Source: JAJCYL01 sp040222875
GTDB lineage: Bacteria > Bacteroidota > Bacteroidia > Cytophagales > Cyclobacteriaceae
DNA: 64,000 nt
Assembly: GCA_040222875.1 (NCBI GenBank)
Contig: JAVKCG010000053.1
Location: 682,001-746,000, forward strand
Direction of reading: 5' to 3'
Position 1 is the stretch's first letter. Each line of letters begins with the position of its first letter. The notes below the pieces were generated by a model that saw only the letters and a list, made by a program, of their open reading frames with translations, was not told the origin of the DNA and did not search any database. Below are positions 42,716 through 52,433 of this stretch, in pieces. A program made the translations under genes and the position numbers.

Positions 42716-43759
42716 GTGAAAAAAATCCGGTCTCAAGCACCTTTTTGGATAGGCTGGCTAATAGTGCTTGCACAAATTGAATTTATTTGGGTAGTCGAAT
42801 TCGCTTCTGTAGCCCATTTAAGTGTGATGCAAATTCTATGGAAGACTTTCATGACTGAATTAATGTTCCTCCCGATATTAATTTTTCAAGGCAATGTAAC
42901 AACCACCCTGCTAACAGGAATCATCGACCGGAAGGAATCTAAAATCAGTAATACTTTAAAATTTTTTATATCAATAATCCTTTCATTGCTGGCCTTTCGA
43001 TTCATGAATATGGTGATCAATGATGTTGTGTATGGCGATGCCAACACCTATGTGGATTTTATTAACTGGAACAGGTTTGGCTCTGCCTTAAACAACGTGG
43101 TTTTTGGAACTGGTGCATTTGTGGCATATGATCAATTCATGATGCGGCTAAAATGGAAAGACAAGGAGGCCAGGTTAATTCAGGACAAACTCGAAACCGA
43201 ATTGAAGTTTCTGAAAGCGCAGATCAATCCACATTTTCTATTCAATACCTTGAATAATATATACTCGCTGGCCAGGATTAAATCAGATCAAACGGCAGAT
43301 GCAATCATGAAATTATCTGAAATGTTGCGTTTTATCCTGTATGAATCAGAGAATGACAAAATCAACATCAGGGATGAAATTAAGATGATTGATGATTTCA
43401 TTGATCTTCAAAGGCTAAGGTTTGATAAGCGCTTTAAGATCACCTTTAAAAAGGACGTTGATGACAGAGAAAATACCATTGCCCCTTTCATTTTGCTTCA
43501 TTTTGTTGAAAACGCTTTTAAGCATGGCATCAGTGAGTCCCGTTTTGAATCATACATTAGTATTGTGTTAGTTTGTAAAAATGGGAAGTTGACTGCCGAG
43601 ATCGAAAACTCCGTGGAGCGGGTAGGAGAGACTGATCGAAGATCGCAGATTGGCCTTGACAACATCAAGAAGCAACTTGACCTTATTTATCCGGATCATC
43701 AATTGATAATTGATAGCAACGGCAATTACTTTAAAGTCAACCTTTCAATTGATTTATAA
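42716..43759 (+). CDS. LytS-type sensor histidine kinase (first pair)
   Basis: A 347-residue kinase with four hydrophobic N-terminal segments (about residues 10-140) and a cytosolic His_kinase/HATPase part. The phospho-acceptor is H173 in LKAQINPHFLFNTLNNIYSL and the ATP-binding N-box is HFVENAFKHGI. There is no periplasmic sensor domain, so the membrane part itself may sense. Translation starts at GTG 42716. It is followed two bases after its stop by a LytTR response regulator gene. Confidence 0.93.
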   Translation: MKKIRSQAPFWIGWLIVLAQIEFIWVVEFASVAHLSVMQILWKTFMTELMFLPILIFQGNVTTTLLTGIIDRKESKISNTLKFFISIILSLLAFRFMNMVINDVVYGDANTYVDFINWNRFGSALNNVVFGTGAFVAYDQFMMRLKWKDKEARLIQDKLETELKFLKAQINPHFLFNTLNNIYSLARIKSDQTADAIMKLSEMLRFILYESENDKINIRDEIKMIDDFIDLQRLRFDKRFKITFKKDVDDRENTIAPFILLHFVENAFKHGISESRFESYISIVLVCKNGKLTAEIENSVERVGETDRRSQIGLDNIKKQLDLIYPDHQLIIDSNGNYFKVNLSIDL

Positions 43760-43761
43760 AA

Positions 43762-44457
43762 ATGGCTATTAAGTACACATGTTTGATTGTGGAAGATGAA
43801 CCGCTGGCCGCGGAGGTAATCAAGGATTACATTGATCAGGTGCCTTTTTTGGAATTCAAAGGAATCTGCACCGATGCGCTTTTTGCACTTGAAAAGTTGA
43901 AAAATGAGCAGATTGATTTAATGTTTTTAGATATTCATCTGCCAAAACTGAAGGGTTTCGATTTTTTAAGAACGCTTCAAAAACCACCCAAAGTGATAAT
44001 TACCACTGCCTATCATCAATATGCACTCGATGGTTATGAACTTGATGTGCTTGATTATCTGATGAAACCAATTGACTTCAGCCGGTTTCTTAAGGCGGTT
44101 AATAAGATGATCACAGTTACAAAAACTGATGTCCATCTCAAAAATGAGAAGAGTGATTACATAATAATCTCGGTCAAGAAAATGAAGGTGAAGGTTTGGA
44201 TTGATGATGTAGTTTATGTGGAAGGTTTTAAAGAGTACGTTAAAATTTTCACAGATGATAATTGTTTCCAACCCAAAATGTCACTCACCAGAATAGAGCA
44301 ATTGCTTCCTCAGAATAGATTCTTGAGGATTCACCGTTCATTTATTGTAGCAAAAGATCGACTTGAAGCCTTCAATACCACCGATGTAGTAGTAGGCGGC
44401 AAGCAGATACCAATTGGCCGAAGCTATAAAGACTTAGTAATGGGACAATTGGGTTAA
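43762..44457 (+). CDS. LytTR response regulator (first pair)
   Basis: A 231-residue regulator: receiver domain with phospho-acceptor D57 (LMFLDIHLPKLKG) and the switch residues T/K (IITTAYH, LMKPI), then a LytTR DNA-binding domain (about 135-231, VYVEGFKEYVKIFTDD ... FLRIHRSFIVA). LytTR proteins bind spaced direct repeats upstream of target genes. It forms an operon with the preceding kinase. Confidence 0.94.
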   Translation: MAIKYTCLIVEDEPLAAEVIKDYIDQVPFLEFKGICTDALFALEKLKNEQIDLMFLDIHLPKLKGFDFLRTLQKPPKVIITTAYHQYALDGYELDVLDYLMKPIDFSRFLKAVNKMITVTKTDVHLKNEKSDYIIISVKKMKVKVWIDDVVYVEGFKEYVKIFTDDNCFQPKMSLTRIEQLLPQNRFLRIHRSFIVAKDRLEAFNTTDVVVGGKQIPIGRSYKDLVMGQLG

Positions 44458-44588
44458 TCACTTCCTTTTAAGTGGAGAAAGGTTACCCATTAAATACCAA
44501 CTAAACAGCTAAATAGCCAACCAGCTACTCATATTTTTATTGACCTCCAAGTACATGTACTTTTGTTAGTAGCTGAAGTTTAAACCAC

Positions 44589-45620
44589 TTGAACAAGAAA
44601 AAGCTTTATTGGATTTGTCAATTAGGAGGCTGGATGCTTTATGGCATCGCCAATTTGGTTGGGTTTTCATTTGTGAGGGCCATAACACCAGAGCTAATTT
44701 TTGGCGAGGTATTTCAAGTGGTCTTTTACATCGGCTCAACCCACTTTTTCAGGCTTATAATTAAAAAAAGGGATTGGTTCGACTTACCATTTAACAGGCT
44801 CATACCGAGAATGGCCGGCGGCATTTTACTTATGAGTGCTGTCAATAGTTCCATCAACTACATAATTGTACGTGGCATTACGTCAAGGCAAGCGACTGAC
44901 CTGATCGCATTGTTGATCGTTTCAATGATCGTCTATTTTTTATGGTCTTTGATTTACTTCACTTATCATTATTTTGAGAGTTACCGTAAATCGCTTCAGC
45001 ATAAAGCCGCTTTAAATGAAATTGAACTCAGTAACTTAAAATCACAGCTCAATCCGCATTTCATATTTAATGCCTTAAACAGCATAAGGGCTTTGGTTGA
45101 TGAAGACCCTGAAAAGTCTAAAGACGCTATAACGCAATTATCACACATCTTGAGAAACTCCCTGGCGGCTGATAAAAAGCGGTTGGTGAGTTTTGATGAG
45201 GAGATGAAAACTGTGAGAGACTACCTCGCCCTTGAGAGCATTCGGTATGAAGAAAGGCTCAAGACAAAACTAAATATTCACCCTGATTCTGAGGCATGTA
45301 AGATTCCCCCATTGATGATTCAGACATTGGTTGAAAACGGAATCAAACATGGCATTTCCAACCTCAAAAAAGGAGGGATAATTAGTATAGATACTACCTT
45401 CATTGACAGCGCTTTTGTGATCCAAATCAGGAACAGCGGAGTCTATATAAACGGAGTCTCTAAAAATGCTGGAATGGGCTTGGAAAACACCAGACGCCGC
45501 TTAAAGTTGATATATGGCGATCAAGTTGGTTTTGAGATTAGAAATGAAGATAAAAATATAGTTTTGACCGAAATTAAAATACCTGAAAAAATAAAAGATG
45601 AGAGCATTAATTATAGATGA
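44589..45620 (+). CDS. LytS-type sensor histidine kinase (second pair)
   Basis: A 343-residue kinase with four N-terminal TM segments and the phospho-acceptor H157 in SQLNPHFIFNALNSIRAL; the N-box is QTLVENGIKHGI and the G-box MGLENTRRRL. The start is TTG 44589, because the family begins NKKKLYWICQLGGW. It overlaps the following regulator by 23 bp. The two pairs in tandem may respond to different signals; they are not recent duplicates, as the kinases differ strongly outside the catalytic boxes. Confidence 0.92.
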   Translation: MNKKKLYWICQLGGWMLYGIANLVGFSFVRAITPELIFGEVFQVVFYIGSTHFFRLIIKKRDWFDLPFNRLIPRMAGGILLMSAVNSSINYIIVRGITSRQATDLIALLIVSMIVYFLWSLIYFTYHYFESYRKSLQHKAALNEIELSNLKSQLNPHFIFNALNSIRALVDEDPEKSKDAITQLSHILRNSLAADKKRLVSFDEEMKTVRDYLALESIRYEERLKTKLNIHPDSEACKIPPLMIQTLVENGIKHGISNLKKGGIISIDTTFIDSAFVIQIRNSGVYINGVSKNAGMGLENTRRRLKLIYGDQVGFEIRNEDKNIVLTEIKIPEKIKDESINYR

Positions 45621-46323
45621 CGAAAGGTTGGCCAGAAAAGAACTGGAAAAGTTGCTAGAGCCACATGATGAGATAGAGATTATTGGAGAAGCAGTGGATG
45701 TTGACGATGCCTTTGAGAAAATCAACACAATGGATCCCGACCTGATTTTTCTTGACATTCAAATGCCTGGTAAAACAGGGTTTGAATTGTTAGAAGAATT
45801 GGAGAAAGTGCCAAAAGTTATCTTCACAACCGCCTATGACGAGTTTGCACTTAAAGCTTTTGATGTAAACGCACTAGATTATTTATTAAAACCAATCCAG
45901 CCAGAAAGATTAGCCGAGGCGGTTAACAAATTAGTGGATCAAGAAGAAAAACCAGAAGCTTCGGAACAGTCGACTTCAAATAAAAAGTTGACCATTTATG
46001 ATCAGGTATTTGTAAAAGATGGTGACAAATGCTGGTTTGTTAAGCTTTCAAACGTCAGGTTGTTTGAATCAGACGGGAATTATATCAAGGTTTATTTCGA
46101 CAACTTTAAGCCTATGATCCACAAATCGCTAAACGCTCTGGATGAGAAGCTTGATGACAGATCATTTTTTAGGGCCTCCAGAAAACACATCGTCAATTTA
46201 AGCTGGGTTGAGACTATAGAGCCCTGGTTTAATGGTGGATTGATGGTGCAGCTAAAAGGTGGTGAAAAAGTTGAGGTGAGTCGAAGGCAAGCAGCAAGAT
46301 TTAAGGAGATGATGAGTCTTTAA
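45598..46323 (+). CDS. LytTR response regulator (second pair)
   Basis: A 241-residue regulator with receiver domain (D53 in IFLDIQMPGKTG), an acidic serine-rich linker (about 115-130) and a LytTR domain (VRLFESDGNYIKVYF ... FFRASRKHIVNL). Its start lies within the kinase gene. A bidirectional terminator-like hairpin follows six bases after its stop (46329-46354). Confidence 0.94.
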   Translation: MRALIIDDERLARKELEKLLEPHDEIEIIGEAVDVDDAFEKINTMDPDLIFLDIQMPGKTGFELLEELEKVPKVIFTTAYDEFALKAFDVNALDYLLKPIQPERLAEAVNKLVDQEEKPEASEQSTSNKKLTIYDQVFVKDGDKCWFVKLSNVRLFESDGNYIKVYFDNFKPMIHKSLNALDEKLDDRSFFRASRKHIVNLSWVETIEPWFNGGLMVQLKGGEKVEVSRRQAARFKEMMSL

Positions 46324-46328
46324 AATCA

Positions 46329-46354
46329 AAAAGGAGACCAAACGGCCTCCTTTT
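46329..46354. terminator. Bidirectional intrinsic terminator
   Basis: AAAAGGAG-A-CC (46329-46339), loop AAAC, GG-C-CTCCTTTT (46344-46354) form a stem of ten pairs with one mismatch, flanked by A and T runs on either side. It separates the rightward two-component operon from the leftward small secreted protein gene and can serve both. Confidence 0.8.
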
Positions 46355-46395
46355 GTCAGGTCAATACTCAAAATAGATCAACCTTATTTGAAACA

Positions 46396-46749
46396 CTATC
46401 TTAACTCCACTCTCGATTTAGCAAGCAGATTGCCATTGTGGAATACCCTTACTTTTAAATGTTGAGAGTCGATTTGTTTAAACTCATAAGTTTGGTAGAG
46501 GACTCCATTAGTCGCTATCATTTCTTTGTAGATAAGATTGGAGTCATCATCTAATACTACCAGTTTGAGTTTGCTGTCTCCAAGATCATATCCGGCCAAA
46601 CCGATGAGTCCATTGTTACTCTGGATCACTACTTTTTCAACAAGGTGTTCAGAGCCTTTCAGCTTCTTACTCTTTTCACCTTTGTCAGTGGCAAATGTTG
46701 ATGCGCTGATAACTGTTAAAAGCGCAAGCAGGATTGTTGTTTTTTTCAT
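46396..46749 (-). CDS. Small secreted protein
   Basis: A 117-residue protein with a clear signal peptide (residues 1-20, cleavage after TFA) and a beta-rich body (KLKLVVLDDDSNLIYKEMI ... TYEFKQIDSQHLKVRVF) that resembles a small Ig-like fold seen in many uncharacterised Bacteroidota periplasmic proteins. No catalytic residues or family name can be given. It stands alone, convergent with the LytTR operon. Confidence 0.72.
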   Translation of the reverse strand: MKKTTILLALLTVISASTFATDKGEKSKKLKGSEHLVEKVVIQSNNGLIGLAGYDLGDSKLKLVVLDDDSNLIYKEMIATNGVLYQTYEFKQIDSQHLKVRVFHNGNLLAKSRVELR

Positions 46750-47339
46750 GAGTAGTCCTTTTAAATTTTGAGTTTGTTTGAATTACTCTCTTAAAAGGAA
46801 AATCAATGGATCAGTTGTAACGGGTCAGTCAAGAGATGTCACAAGATGTCATTTCGAAATAATTCTAGTTTTATCTGAGGCACTTATAATTGGGACGAAA
46901 AAAGTAGTTAAGAAAAATTCCCCATGGCTCTGGTTCCGGCCAAATAAATTAGTCCATCTTCCTAAGAATGATTTAGTTCTTACAAAGAGAAGAAGGCATG
47001 ATACATCGCCATAAGGTGCTAACAGCTCAGTTCTGTCAGATTGTATAAGATGCATTTTAAGGATACTACATACCTAAGGTTTCCGCAGAATGAGATCTTG
47101 ACGGTTTTTATTATTAATCATTGAAACAACTGAAGCGTTATCTCATTTGGTAGAGACTTTGAACTACTTATAGATGAGATATCCTAGCCAATCGATTCGG
47201 ATCAAATCTTTACCACACAAATACAATAAAACCGACAGACTACGTATGATCCAATCTGAGAGCGATAGAGTACCTCAACATGAAAAAATTTGGAATCTGA
47301 TTCGTCCCATTTCGTTCATCAAATGAACCTGTCTGCTTT
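46750..47339. other. 590-bp region without a recognised gene
   Basis: Both strands were read. The longer open frames (46778-47014 plus, 46849-47055 minus, and a 50-codon frame 47174-47326 plus) show no recognised family, and their composition looks random. The region holds the promoter of the small secreted protein gene and the end of the aconitase transcript. No tRNA, hairpin with T-run or repeat stood out. Confidence 0.5.
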
Positions 47340-50042
47340 TTAATTCTGACTCAGGAAATTCCTCAATACATAATTTAGAATTCCACCATGCTTGTAATAT
47401 TCCACATCTACTGAAGAGTCAAGCCTCACTTTAGCCTGGAATTCTACCTTAGAGCCGTCTGGTTTGGTAGCGGTAACATCTACCATTTTACCAGGGGTGA
47501 GGTCAGATGAGATGCCGTTGATGTCATACGTCTCATCACCTTTAAGCCCTAAAGAATCAGCATTTTCACCGTCAGCAAATTGCATCGGTAATACACCCAT
47601 CCCTACAAGGTTACTGCGGTGGATTCGCTCATAGCTCTCCACAATTACGGCTTTTACGCCTAAAAGTGTAGTGCCTTTTGCAGCCCAGTCCCTTGACGAA
47701 CCAGAACCATATTCTTTGCCTCCGATCACAACAAGTGGTGTGCCTGCTTCCTGATACTTCATTGAGGCATCAAACACTGTCATCTCTTCACCAGTGGGGT
47801 GATACTTTGTCCAGCCTCCTTCTTTTGAGGCAAGTTTATTCTTGATCCTCACATTTGCGAAAGTGCCCCGCATCATTACCTCATGGTTTCCACGCCTTGA
47901 GCCGTAAGAATTGAAATCACGTTGTTCCACATCATTGCCAACAAGGTATTTACCTGCCGGATGCTCTGGCAAGAATTTACCTGCTGGTGAGATATGATCA
48001 GTAGTAACTGAATCTCCTAATTGCAACAGCACCTTGGCACCCTTGATGTCATCAGGCTCTGGAACTGATTCAGAAATATTTTGGAAGAATGGTGCTTCCT
48101 GGATGTAAGTCGATTTATCGTCCCACTTATAAAGCTCACCTGTCGGTGCGTTTAGCGCTGTCCATGCTTCATCTCCGTCAAATATTGTTGAATATGATTG
48201 GGTGTAATCATCAGGCGTTAGCACTTTATCCATTACTTCATTTATCTCTTTGAGGCTTGGCCAGATGTCTTTCAGGTAAACCGGATCACCGTTAGGATCG
48301 GTACCCAGTGGGTCGTTGTTCATATCAAAATCCATCCTTCCGGCAAGTGCATATGCAACGACTAACATGGGCGATGCAAGGAAATTCATTTTGATATTGG
48401 GGTGAATCCTCGCCTCAAAATTTCTGTTTCCTGAAAGCGCTGAACAAACAACAAGGTCATTTTCAACAACCGCTTTTTGTACATCATTCTGCATATCACC
48501 AGAGTTACCTATACAAGTGGTACAGCCATAGCCCACAACATGGAATTTAAGGCCTTCCAAATAGGGTAATAATTCTGATTTTTCGAGGTATTCCGTTACC
48601 ACCCTTGAACCCGGTGCCAATGAAGTTTTTACCCAGGGCTTGATATTAATGCCTTTGGCAATTGCATTTCTTGCGACTAAACCTGCACCAATCATAACAC
48701 TTGGATTGGAGGTGTTTGTACAAGATGTGATTGCAGCAATCACAACCGCTCCATCTGTCAGGTTGTATTCAACATCGTTGCGCTTCATCCTAATGCTTTT
48801 GATTTTACCTTCGGGGGCTGGTGCCGTCCTTTCATCGGGGGCAACATAATCTCTTTTGTAATTTTCTTTTAGCAACGAAATTGTTTTTTCCTTGGCGTTT
48901 CTCAGCAAAATCTTGTCTTGAGGACGCTTGGGGCCTGAGATTGTGGGCTCAACTGTGCCCAAATCCAACTCAATTACATCAGTGTAGTTGATGGCACTTT
49001 CGTTGGCTCTCCACAATAAATTCTCTTTGGCATAAGCCTCAACCATCGCTATATGATCTTCTGAACGGCTTGTCCTACGCAGGTAAGCCAGAGTTTGCTC
49101 ATCAATCGGCCAGTGGGTATCAGTGCAGCCAAATTCCGGGGACATGTTCGAAATTGTGGCCCTATCCGGCACCGTTAAATATTCTAATGCCGGCCCATGG
49201 ACTTCCACGATCTTTCCAACGACACCATAATCCCTAAGCAGTTTGGTGATGGTTAACACAAGGTCTGTTGATGTTGCACCTTCGGGGAGTTTGCCACTTA
49301 ATTTCAATCCAATCACCTCTGGCAATATCATGTAAATAGGTTGACCAAGCATGGCGGCTTCCGCTTCAATGCCACCAACACCCCAGCCTAAAACTCCGAT
49401 GCCATTGACCATAGGTGTGTGTGAATCCGTTCCGACTAAAGTATCTGGCAACAGATAGCCATCTCTTTCAATTACTGCTTTTGCCAGATATTCCAGGTTT
49501 ACCTGATGGCAAATGCCCATACCCGGAGGTACTACACTGAAATTGTCAAATGCCCCTTGCGCCCACTTAAGTAATTTGTATCGCTCTTCGTTTCGCTGAT
49601 ATTCAAGATCAACGTTCTTTCGATAGGAATTCTGAGTCCCGAAAAACTCTACCATCACTGAGTGATCAATCACCATATCAGCAGGAACTATTGGGTTAGT
49701 TTTACCCGTATTCTTTCCTTTTCTGGCAACTTCAGCCCTGATGGAAGCAATATCAACTACGGCTGGAACTCCAGTAAAATCCTGCATCAGCACTCTCGCA
49801 GGGGTGTAAGGGATGTCTTTATCGCCTGCGGTATTTTTCCAATCCAGCAGGGTATTCAGATGATCTTCAGTGATTGCAAATGCATCATAATTTCTGATAG
49901 CATTTTCTAGCAATATCCTGATAGAGAAAGGCAGGCTTTCTACATTTTTACCCTTTGCTTGTAGTTCTTTTAAACTGAAGTATTTGTGTGTCCCTAATGG
50001 AGTGGTGAGTTCCCTTTCTATACCAAAAAAGTCTTTGCTCAT
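47340..50042 (-). CDS. acnA: Aconitate hydratase A
   Basis: A 900-residue aconitase of the AcnA/IRP type, interconverting citrate and isocitrate in the TCA cycle. The [4Fe-4S] ligands are the Cys of ITSCTNTSNPSVM and the two of VGYGCTTCIGNSG; other marks are LVGTDSHTPMVNGIGVLGWGVGG and the swivel domain with GGKEYGSGSSRDWAAKG. It is monocistronic. Nothing in the sequence suggests unusual control. Confidence 0.97.
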   Translation of the reverse strand: MSKDFFGIERELTTPLGTHKYFSLKELQAKGKNVESLPFSIRILLENAIRNYDAFAITEDHLNTLLDWKNTAGDKDIPYTPARVLMQDFTGVPAVVDIASIRAEVARKGKNTGKTNPIVPADMVIDHSVMVEFFGTQNSYRKNVDLEYQRNEERYKLLKWAQGAFDNFSVVPPGMGICHQVNLEYLAKAVIERDGYLLPDTLVGTDSHTPMVNGIGVLGWGVGGIEAEAAMLGQPIYMILPEVIGLKLSGKLPEGATSTDLVLTITKLLRDYGVVGKIVEVHGPALEYLTVPDRATISNMSPEFGCTDTHWPIDEQTLAYLRRTSRSEDHIAMVEAYAKENLLWRANESAINYTDVIELDLGTVEPTISGPKRPQDKILLRNAKEKTISLLKENYKRDYVAPDERTAPAPEGKIKSIRMKRNDVEYNLTDGAVVIAAITSCTNTSNPSVMIGAGLVARNAIAKGINIKPWVKTSLAPGSRVVTEYLEKSELLPYLEGLKFHVVGYGCTTCIGNSGDMQNDVQKAVVENDLVVCSALSGNRNFEARIHPNIKMNFLASPMLVVAYALAGRMDFDMNNDPLGTDPNGDPVYLKDIWPSLKEINEVMDKVLTPDDYTQSYSTIFDGDEAWTALNAPTGELYKWDDKSTYIQEAPFFQNISESVPEPDDIKGAKVLLQLGDSVTTDHISPAGKFLPEHPAGKYLVGNDVEQRDFNSYGSRRGNHEVMMRGTFANVRIKNKLASKEGGWTKYHPTGEEMTVFDASMKYQEAGTPLVVIGGKEYGSGSSRDWAAKGTTLLGVKAVIVESYERIHRSNLVGMGVLPMQFADGENADSLGLKGDETYDINGISSDLTPGKMVDVTATKPDGSKVEFQAKVRLDSSVDVEYYKHGGILNYVLRNFLSQN

Positions 50043-50146
50043 AGTATTTCGATTATGTAGTCAATTTGACAAGAAAGCCAAAGTTATCTCTTAGGCCTAA
50101 GAAATAAAATATAAGAAAAAATGGGTTGGGAACAATTAATGGAATG

Positions 50147-51612
50147 CTAATCCTCAATTTTTAAAAAAGAGTATGTTTTAAGTTGTGCATTATAAAAACC
50201 GAAGTAATAGTTATCATTAAACTTAAAAAATGTTGAACTTGATGGGATAACCTTTCTACGCTCTAACAATTCATCAATTTCATTAAGAATGTCGGCTTTT
50301 TGTTGTTCATTTTGATAGTTCAATGTGGCTTTATTCAATGAGGTTTTTGCGTACAATGTTCTACCTCTACTATTGAAGATTAATTCAGATTGAGTGACTC
50401 TAATATTGCTGTCAAAGTCTGTCGTTGAAGTGGAAAGTGTAGAGGGCAACTGACTATGACCACCATAAGTCAATTCCAAATAACTGCCGCGATCATGTAA
50501 CAATAAACCAATTTCGTTTTGCGGCAATTTCTGCATAAACTTTTTTTGTCAACTACACTTTCAATGCTATAATTTGTTAACCCTCCTGATTGATCATAAA
50601 TGGTATTTGGGAAGACAGTTTCTGATTCATTAATTATATATGAAACAACCTCTGCATTAGTAACTAAGTCTCTGACTATCAAATTAATGTATGATTTACA
50701 GGCTCCTATTTGGAAAAGGTTACCTCCATAAACGATTGAGTTCGACAGGGTTTTTTGATTATTGCAATTTGAAACCTCTTGTGTAAGAGTTTTGACGGTT
50801 GCGTTCTTTATAGCTAGGTCAATCGCAACTACTCTACTTGTCAAGAGTGTGTTATCAATTATAAGATAGAGTTTATTATTCTCTATCATCGCTTTGTTTT
50901 TTCTAGCGGCAGAGCTTAGATAATTAGGGATGCTCTGGTCCAGAAAAGCAAAATTCGCATCGAATGATAGAGGGGATTGTTCAATATCGTATAGGGCATG
51001 GTATAGTTGAGGGAATTTGTCATTCGTAAAATTGTATTCGGAAAGATCAATTGTGAAATTTGAAAAATTCGTTTCATCGGTAAATTCGTACAGGTTTAGT
51101 ACGGATTTGTTCTTGCGAATCATCAAAATGTAAAACATATTATTATGGCTAAAGGACAGTAAATACTTCTCTTTCTTAAAGGGTATTTCCATCTCTTTAA
51201 ATGAATCAGATGCATTCGCAAAATCCACTTTGACGGCTTGAACCTTATTTTGTTTTGAGTTAGAATACCACAAAAAGATTGCATCTGAAATTGAATGTCC
51301 CAGTAATCGATTATAATTGGCCTGTGGTTTTTTCAATGAGTAGCTATCAATGACCTGTAATTGATTGTCTAACAATTTTGCTTCGATATGAATGCCGTTT
51401 GTATGAAATACCGCTACCTTCTCTATGTCATTCAATACAGCAGTGTATGTCTTTCTTGGATCATCAGGTAAATTATTCGTATCCATATCGTAAAGTATAG
51501 TCTTGTAGTTCCTCTTGAACTTAATTTGATAATCGTTTATCAGCTCTTGAGAGTACGAAGAGTAGTAACAACTGGAAAGCATAAAAAGAATAGCCAATCT
51601 TATCAATCTCAT
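50147..51612 (-). pseudogene. Exported protein of unknown family, frameshifted at an A7 tract
   Basis: One gene read in two frames. Part one runs from ATG 51612 (signal peptide with LSSC lipobox-like end) to a stop at 50470; part two is open to the stop at 50147. The frames meet at a run of seven As (minus strand, close to 50542): with eight As the chain continues VDKKKFMQKLPQNEIGLLL, rejoining the second part. The full product would be about 488 residues, beta-rich and probably a propeller-like exported protein; I do not recognise the family. The longer frame up to 51696 overlaps the SDR gene and is not used. Sequencing error, decay or slippage at the tract are all possible. Confidence 0.7.
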
Positions 51613-51614
51613 TT

Positions 51615-52433
51615 TTAGTCTTTTGTGTTCAACTTCTTCTTCATTCCTCTCAAAACCATATTGGTGTATTTGTTTGGGAATAATCTTGCCAGCCAATCCA
51701 TTTTTTTTGCATCCTCCCCAATGACCACTCTATGTTTCTTTTTCTCAATGCCTGAAACGATTTGGGTTACGGCATCCTCAACAGAAACTGATCCTATTTT
51801 GCTTACCCAGTGCTTGATTTTAGCTTTGGTTTCTTCATCGGCCCTCGCATTATCGATGATGTTGGTACTCACTGCCCCAGGGTGGACGGTCATCACATGG
51901 ATGCCTTGCCCTGAGAGTTCCATCCTCAGGGTTTCGCTCAAGCCCCGGACAGCGAACTTAGTGGTGCAATAAGCCGAGTTATCAACCATGCCAGCAAGAC
52001 CTAGCATACTTGAGAGGTTTACGATAACAGCATCAGCGTCAGATTTGATCATTGGCAAAAAGGCCTGTGTACCATAAATCACGCCCCAAAGGTTAATGTT
52101 CATAATCCATTCCCATTCGTCCTGGGTGGTTTTAGCAAATTTCTTGGTTCCCAAGGCTGCCCCGGCATTATTGATCAGGTAGTCAATCTGCTTAAATTCT
52201 TGCTTTACTTTTTCAGCAAATGCAAAAACCGCCTCTCGATCACTGATGTCAAACTGATCAGAAAATACCTTTATGTCAGAATCCAACAATTCAACCGTTT
52301 CACTTAAGGTATCATGATTTTTATCGCATAGGGCAAGGTTGGTTCCCGCTTCTGCCAATTTAACCGCCAGTTCCCTTCCAATGCCGGAACCTGCTCCCGT
52401 AATTACTGCAACCTTCCCTTCGAATGAGCTCAT
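51615..52433 (-). CDS. Short-chain dehydrogenase/reductase
   Basis: A 272-residue classical SDR: cofactor motif VITGAGSGIGREL, NNAGAALG, catalytic S and Y-x-x-x-K (NLSSMLGLAG ... SAYCTTKFAVRGL), and the PG motif VHPGAVSTNI. The acidic residue at the end of beta-2 is Asp (LALCDKN), pointing to NAD(H). The substrate cannot be told. Its start overlaps the esterase stop by 4 bp and the frameshifted gene follows two bases after its end, so three genes form a unit. Confidence 0.9.
   Translation of the reverse strand: MSSFEGKVAVITGAGSGIGRELAVKLAEAGTNLALCDKNHDTLSETVELLDSDIKVFSDQFDISDREAVFAFAEKVKQEFKQIDYLINNAGAALGTKKFAKTTQDEWEWIMNINLWGVIYGTQAFLPMIKSDADAVIVNLSSMLGLAGMVDNSAYCTTKFAVRGLSETLRMELSGQGIHVMTVHPGAVSTNIIDNARADEETKAKIKHWVSKIGSVSVEDAVTQIVSGIEKKKHRVVIGEDAKKMDWLARLFPNKYTNMVLRGMKKKLNTKD

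Noticed and set aside
47174..47326. 50-codon frame in the gap before aconitase
   Set aside because: No recognisable family, signal or start context, and it is in a region that appears non-coding.
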